A stretch of DNA of 64,000 nucleotides from Membranipora membranacea (lineage: Eukaryota; Bryozoa; Gymnolaemata; Cheilostomatida; Membraniporidae): assembly GCA_914767715.1 (NCBI GenBank), contig OU612068.1, positions 23,748,001 to 23,812,000 of the forward strand. Direction: 5' to 3'. The notes under the pieces were generated by a model. That model ran no database searches, was not told the origin of the DNA, and worked only from the letters and a program-made list of their open reading frames with translations. Both the position numbers and the translations under genes were made by a program. Numbering within the stretch: the stretch's first letter is position 1; every line of letters starts with the position of its first letter. Shown here one piece after another: positions 59,601-64,000 of the stretch.

Positions 59601-62600
59601 TCTCCGAATCTCTTGGTTCTGGATCTCCTGGAGTTTCTTCATCTCTTGTGCAAGCAAGGCCTCTTGGGCCTCCTTTTCTGATGGTGGGCTATTCTTATTC
59701 TTGCTTGGTTTAGAATTCTGAGGAACACAGACAAAAATTAATGGAGCAGGAACATAATAATATTCGGTCACTGAATTAGATTCTTCTCTTAGAATGGAAA
59801 TAGTATCATAGCGTTATACGGTTAGGACACTAAACACAGGGACTCATCTGACTGTTATCTGATTGGCTGTCCCTAGTAGCATGAATAATTAGCTTGAGAA
59901 ATTGTCTTGTTTACAAAATTGCAAACAGTAATTATACCCCATACAGTGTCGATGATTAGGGCATTTCTAGATTGCTACTAGGGACTGGCTATTTTTGCAA
60001 GCCCTTTGTTTTGCAAAAGAAAGCTAATGATGCTATTCCAGATATGGAATTCAATGTATTCGGTCCTTAAAAGCATTCAGCTATGGATGTTCTGCAGGTC
60101 TGTACAATTACTTCAGTAGGGTATTTCAATTATTCAATCTGATATTTTTCTATCTATCTACATTTTCTATCTCTGTCTCCTTTTTACCAATGATCAGCAG
60201 TCATCTATGTGGAAATCTAGTGTGCAATGTATATCGTTTCTAATAGATGCCGCAAATATATTGACTATGAATATGTCGTGGCATACAGAAACGCAAGACT
60301 GGACTGAGTTACTTACGGTGGTGCTGGTGGTGGTTTTAGTACTGCTTGGTTCATTAGATGTGACAGTCGCCTTCTTCAAGTCATTGCCAAAAGCTCCCTC
60401 CACTTTCACAGCCTTTTTATGAGTAGCAGCAGTTTTAATATTACTACTATTAGATGATGTAGATGATTTTTTTAATTTCTCAGAGTCTTTACTACCGTTT
60501 ATACTGTTTTTAGCTTTAGAAGATTTAGACATGTCATGCTTGTCCTTGTTTGATGATGAAATTTCTGCTGGCTGCAACAAAATAAACATACTCACAATAC
60601 ATGACAATATTCTGAATACCAAGATCATTGTGCGCAGATTTGGGGGTTCCAAATTGTCCAGCGCCATCATCACACAAAAAAATCTATCTATTTTCTGCAG
60701 GTACAAAGTAGCAACTGACACTCTACCATATTACCAATTGCTGGAGTATATGTTAGTTCTGCAAGCCACATTAGCATACTAAATTACCATCAATGCTTGG
60801 TTACAGTATATGGGAACATCCTAATATAGACCAATATGTAGATATTTACGCAAAATAATTCGGACCCATTTATACATTGTAAAATATGATCAACATGCTG
60901 ATGGGTCTATTTTCAGAACCAGAATGACGTCCACATAAGTTAATATTATATTTCTTCTAGCAATACAACTGGAAGGCAAGACCATCAGTGTTAACTGTCT
61001 CAATGATCAGAACATTGGCTCCAGATAAATAAATACAAGACTGACAGCAGAGTACACAGTAAGCTGTGCCGTTAGATTTGATATCACTCCATAATGTGAT
61101 TTGTATTTTACCGGTTCTGGTCTGAGTTTGAGCTTCCGATTTTCCAAACTCCGAATGCCATCAGCAAAAATAGCATCGGGTATTCTCTGTTCGTGGCTTT
61201 GGTTCTTCAGCGTACGTATGGCAGTCTCCAAAATGTTTAGAGCCTCCTGCAATGTTAGGAAATGTTTTTTGTGGATTTGATGGTGCAAACAACTATAGTG
61301 TACATAAATATGTGCTTAAGTAATTTTATCATCACTAACCTTATAAGGATAAAATCAAGATTTGAAGGTAGATAGCGGCTAATAAAGCTGTGCTAAACTA
61401 TGAACCTGTCATTTGCACATGGGAAAACAATGTTATCAAGAAGAAAAAATATATTGACATGTTACCTCAGTATCTGCTGGCAGATAATGCATGTATGACA
61501 TTCTCCAGATGCATATAGCAATGAGAGGCGATAATGGGCATTATAGCAGGATAATCAAATACTACATATAGTCATACGCAACATGATTATTGGCCTAAAT
61601 CTGGTATCATGACAATATTATAAAACCAACTCAAAATAACAAGCCATTGCCTGTATGCAGTCTTTACATTCTGCGCATGCTCAGCTCTGGGCATGAGCTG
61701 ATCTCTGCAAAATTGAGTCTCGGAATTCCGAAGCCATCTGATTGGCTACCTGCTCTGGTGACATACTCCCCAAAGCGTGCGGATTTGTTATTAATAGTTA
61801 TCCTCTCTTGTCATTATTAGCTGATTTTGATTGACAGTTTATGCAGGGGACATCCCATTTCCCCAGACCAAAATTGCAATCAGAACCCAGACTAAACTCA
61901 TTGTTCTTGCACATGCGCAAATTAAAGTCACGCATGATGCATACTTAGCCTTACGACAACCTCTTTATGGTAATGATAGCCTAGTTTATCAGTGATCTAC
62001 ATGCTCAGTCAGATCACGAGAGTCAGTACGCAGTCTTTAAACAAAGTCGAACATATAAATCCCTATTCAGGTAACAGGATCTCACCTCAGTTCTGTTCAA
62101 AAGGTCCAGTGATACAGCGTATCTGTCGTATCCTTTGACATAGAGAGGGTCAATCTTAATACAGCGGAACGCATCACACATAGCAAAGTATGTATACTTC
62201 CGCATTTGGTCAGGATTCTTATCACTGCAAAAAATTGATACAAAATGTCTACTGTATGGGGAGTAACGAAATTAACATCTGTATGCAATCTTATTTAATA
62301 CTCTGTGCTCGCAGTAGATATACTTCTACGTGGCAAAATTTTGATTTTTTCTTACCTCAATGAATAACAAGACATATTTTACAATAATTGTGTCACATTG
62401 CATCAATTGAAGCTTTTAACCTAGTACAAACCTATCATTTTGCAAGATCTCAAATATTTCTTTTTTTTTGGGCTTGGCAAGATTTTTGAAAAAAAATTCT
62501 TAGCACATGGTCTCAATCAGTGACAATTATGAAGTCATTTTCATTCACACATGTTGGGCAACAACTAATCAGTTACACTTTTAGTGAGGTGTATAACCAC

Positions 62601-63266
62601 AAACATCCACGTAACTTAGTGATTATTGCCAATTTACACCATCGCAAAAGGTTGATGGAAAAAAATGGGTTTGTGCAAAAAATCAATAACGATGACTCAA
62701 GTTGTTAACTTACATTTCTCTCAGCTTGAGATAGGCCATAGCTCTGTTAGCATATACTACATGGTGATACGGACTGTAAAAACAAGAAAAATAACAATAC
62801 AATGATTGCTAGCATGTCATGAACGTTTATCTGTCAGATTTTTATGATGAGGTCAATCACAGCAAGTAAAACCGTGAATTTAGAAGTCATCCAGTAAAGC
62901 AAAAGTCCACTTTGAACACATTTATAAATATTGTATAAACTGTAAATTTTGGACTGACTAGCTATATTTCTCGCGTCCTCAAGTGGTTTTTGTTCCATTT
63001 TACTTGATACCTAGCTGACCTTACACTCAGATGTGAATTTAGTCTATAATTATGATGTTGGATTGATTTCACGTTGCTCTTCTTTGCAAAATTCATTATC
63101 ACAACACTTAGCATATGGGGTTACCTTCAACATGAGCAAGTTTAAGGATGCTAATACCTATAGGTACCTACCTAACCATAAGAGCCTCATTGTATTTCTC
63201 GATAGCAGCGAAATACTTCTGAACTTTGAACTCCTGATTCCCTTCATCCTTCAATCCCTCAACATC
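43927..63266 (-). CDS. TTC3: TTC3 homologue, TPR-coiled-coil-RING E3 ubiquitin ligase, 29 exons, 5' partial
   Basis: Exons in gene order: 63172-63266, 62714-62773, 62086-62224, 61112-61246, 60317-60571, 59472-59717, 58778-58971, 58348-58477, 57822-57950, 57552-57629, 57252-57338, 56792-56951, 56041-56335, 55340-55510, 54877-54973, 54540-54644, 53295-54239, 52955-53097, 52354-52504, 51876-51994, 51434-51502, 51099-51195, 50618-50721, 48974-49169, 48400-48504, 47488-47711, 45119-45254, 44549-44698, 43927-43989. Phases close over 1625 codons. Order: TPRs, Ser/Lys linker, more TPR-like helices, WPGT, a Cys/His module with ITPDCGG, a basic region, a PSQLRDNL helix, YGGLANFL, a long Ser/Pro region, coiled coil, GLTGLKLVDL, RING-H2. 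Each block has a counterpart in the same order in vertebrate TTC3 (about 2000 aa). Human TTC3 ubiquitinates phosphorylated AKT; the substrate here is unknown. The first exon seen starts in phase 0 at about human residue 225, so further exons must lie past 64000. Confidence 0.93.
44266..44362. repeat. Imperfect inverted repeat in the last TTC3 intron
   Basis: A left arm containing GCCTGGGCAGG pairs with a right arm containing CCTGCCCAGG; the flanking ten or so bases on each side are partly complementary too. The loop is GC-rich (TGGGGCAGG...CCCCAACAACCCC). It may be a decayed foldback element. Confidence 0.4.
50079..50582. mobile_element. Foldback (long-TIR) non-autonomous element, second family
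   Basis: Ends AAAGTGTCTAGGAAAGC and its complement. The arms stay complementary for about 190 bp (including GGGTCTAGAAGGGTCTACAG and CAAGGACATT) around a loop of about 120 bp. Size and layout match the 11309-11823 element, but the sequence is unrelated. It lies in a TTC3 intron and ends 35 bp downstream of the donor of exon 50618-50721. Confidence 0.85.
50618..52504 (-). other. TTC3: TTC3 coiled-coil block
   Basis: Five exons (52354-52504, 51876-51994, 51434-51502, 51099-51195, 50618-50721) code for Glu/Lys/Gln-rich heptad-like helix, residues about 1155-1334 of the seen protein. Vertebrate TTC3 has coiled coil in the same place, between the Ser/Pro region and the RING. Confidence 0.8.
55551..55634. 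repeat. Short palindromic repeat, AGCCTTGTCACG family, copy 3
   Basis: CAGCCTTATCACGCAG...GCCGCATCACAAGGCTAG with poly-T/poly-A inner arms; the longest of the three copies. It lies in a TTC3 intron, 41 bp upstream of exon 55340-55510 in gene orientation. Confidence 0.6.
57252..57950 (-). other. TTC3: TTC3 cysteine/histidine-rich zinc-binding-like module
   Basis: Three exons (57822-57950, 57552-57629, 57252-57338) carry an ordered set of potential ligands: C...C of YICRANTC, CVLCTEKC, HYHRDCW, and CITPDCGG with a later C. The same spacing of YITDPDFKG, CW and LTPDC elements occurs in vertebrate TTC3. Zinc binding is inferred from this layout. Confidence 0.75.
57710..57749. repeat. 40-bp inverted repeat with CCATAGAC ends
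   Basis: CCATAGAC...GTCTATGG, with TAATA near both flanks. The ends match those of the larger palindromic MITE at 1271-1385, so it may be a shrunken relative. It lies in a TTC3 intron. Confidence 0.4.
58348..63266 (-). other. TTC3: TTC3 N-terminal TPR region
   Basis: Exons 63172-63266 to 61112-61246 carry two or three TPR-like helical pairs (GNQEF, YANRAMAYLKL, YVKGYDRYA). After a Ser/Lys/Thr-rich linker (60317-60571), three more exons carry TPR-like helices (FAINLYEKC, LYELAIAY, YTEAIE). The region ends at the WPGT motif found at the matching site in vertebrate TTC3. Confidence 0.85.
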
Positions 63267-64000
63267 CTAGAAGCATACAATAATGAACATGGTCACAGAT
63301 GAGGTGATAATGTTCGTCCAGAGGCTACTTGCCAATAAGTGATCAAAAAATTGCGTTTAATAATATCTTTTTGGGGACTACTATGAACTTTGTGATTTTA
63401 AACCAGAATTGCCAAAGATGTTTGTATTGATGGTTTGGGAATAAATAGCAATAGTGTGAATTGCAGAGAGCTTATATGTCTAAATAGAATAGACAGTTTT
63501 CTGAGCTCTGGTTTAGGCCTCAATTCAGAGTTGTCCTCTCTCCAGTTTGGTACTTTCAACCCACGCCGCATAGGAAAAACGTGCTGAAAAGAGGGTTATC
63601 TTGAAGACCGCTTATAATAGGATAAAAACTATTTTTGATTCATAATCTGCAACATTGAAAACTCATATGGACATATAGTTTGGGAAATAATTTTAGTATT
63701 TGGATAGTCAATAATAGCATTTTTTGCCTGTTTTGCGGACAACTTGGCAGAATTTTTCACGAGTTTCGTCACTAAAATTAAGACTTATCAACATTCAAGC
63801 CTCCAATGATTTGGAAACCCTGGCTGACAGGGTTTTCAATGGTTCAGACTCTGAATCAAAAATCATTTTTATCCTAACATAAGCGGTTTTCAAGATAACC
63901 CTCTTACAGCAGGTTTTTCCTATGCGGCGTGGGTTAAAAGTACCAAACTGGAGAGAGGAAAACTCCGAATTGAGGCATAAATAAGAGCTCAGAAAACTGT
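63267..64000. other. TTC3 intron at the window edge
   Basis: There is no exon between the first TTC3 exon seen and the window end. Half of the stretch is the second copy of the foldback element. Confidence 0.6.
63489..64000. mobile_element. Foldback (long-TIR) non-autonomous element, copy 2 (reaches the window end)
   Basis: Starts ATAGACAGTTTTCTGAGCTC and ends at the window edge with GAGCTCAGAAAACTGT. It matches 11309-11823 over its whole length with scattered substitutions, including the GGTACTTT/CCCACGCCGCAT segments and the inner loop. Its length of about 515 bp agrees with copy 1. Confidence 0.85.

Overview
This window is nuclear DNA from an animal. It is AT-rich, and every gene is split by spliceosomal introns with GT..AG ends. 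The proteins are metazoan-type: a DEG/ENaC channel, a ZNRF3/RNF43 Wnt-receptor ligase, the MuvB subunit LIN37, CCDC157, S-adenosylmethionine synthase and TTC3. The many lineage-specific repeats point to an invertebrate, but the sequence alone does not let me name the phylum.

Layout: (1) 920-10628 (+), a 13-exon DEG/ENaC channel subunit, with minisatellites in its introns. (2) 10629-13962, a gene-free stretch with a 0.5-kb foldback element, a tRNA-like sequence and a GC-rich hairpin. (3) 13963-23033 (+), an 8-exon ZNRF3/RNF43 homologue. (4) 23822-30429 (-), 12-exon CCDC157, convergent with ZNRF3. (5) 31143-36106 (-), 8-exon LIN37, in tandem with CCDC157. (6) 36.1-38.2 kb, a spacer with a dying non-LTR retrotransposon fragment and a strong hairpin. 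(7) 38204-42698 (+), 8-exon S-adenosylmethionine synthase. (8) 43927 to beyond 63266 (-), 29 exons of TTC3, whose 5' end lies past the right edge.

I built all six exon-intron models by hand. In each, the phase closes across every junction (623, 587, 738, 219, 412 and at least 1625 residues), which is strong internal support. The genes look like ordinary unlinked housekeeping and signalling functions: ion conduction, Wnt-receptor turnover, a ciliary or Golgi coiled coil, cell-cycle repression, methyl-donor synthesis and protein ubiquitination. I see no operon-like or cluster logic.

The less ordinary material is of three kinds. First, some conserved family motifs are changed: the channel has lost both the N-terminal His-Gly motif and the GxS selectivity filter, and LIN37 has a changed CRAW tetrad. 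Second, some proteins carry unexpected tails: a C2HC finger ends CCDC157, and a Cys cluster plus a PP1-type motif ends the ZNRF3 homologue. Third, there is a dense set of non-autonomous palindromic elements: two 0.5-kb foldback families, a TTAA-flanked MITE, a TA-flanked MITE, a three-copy palindrome of about 65-85 bp, and very small hairpins flanked by direct repeats. I found no CRISPR array, no prokaryotic defence locus and no viral genome.
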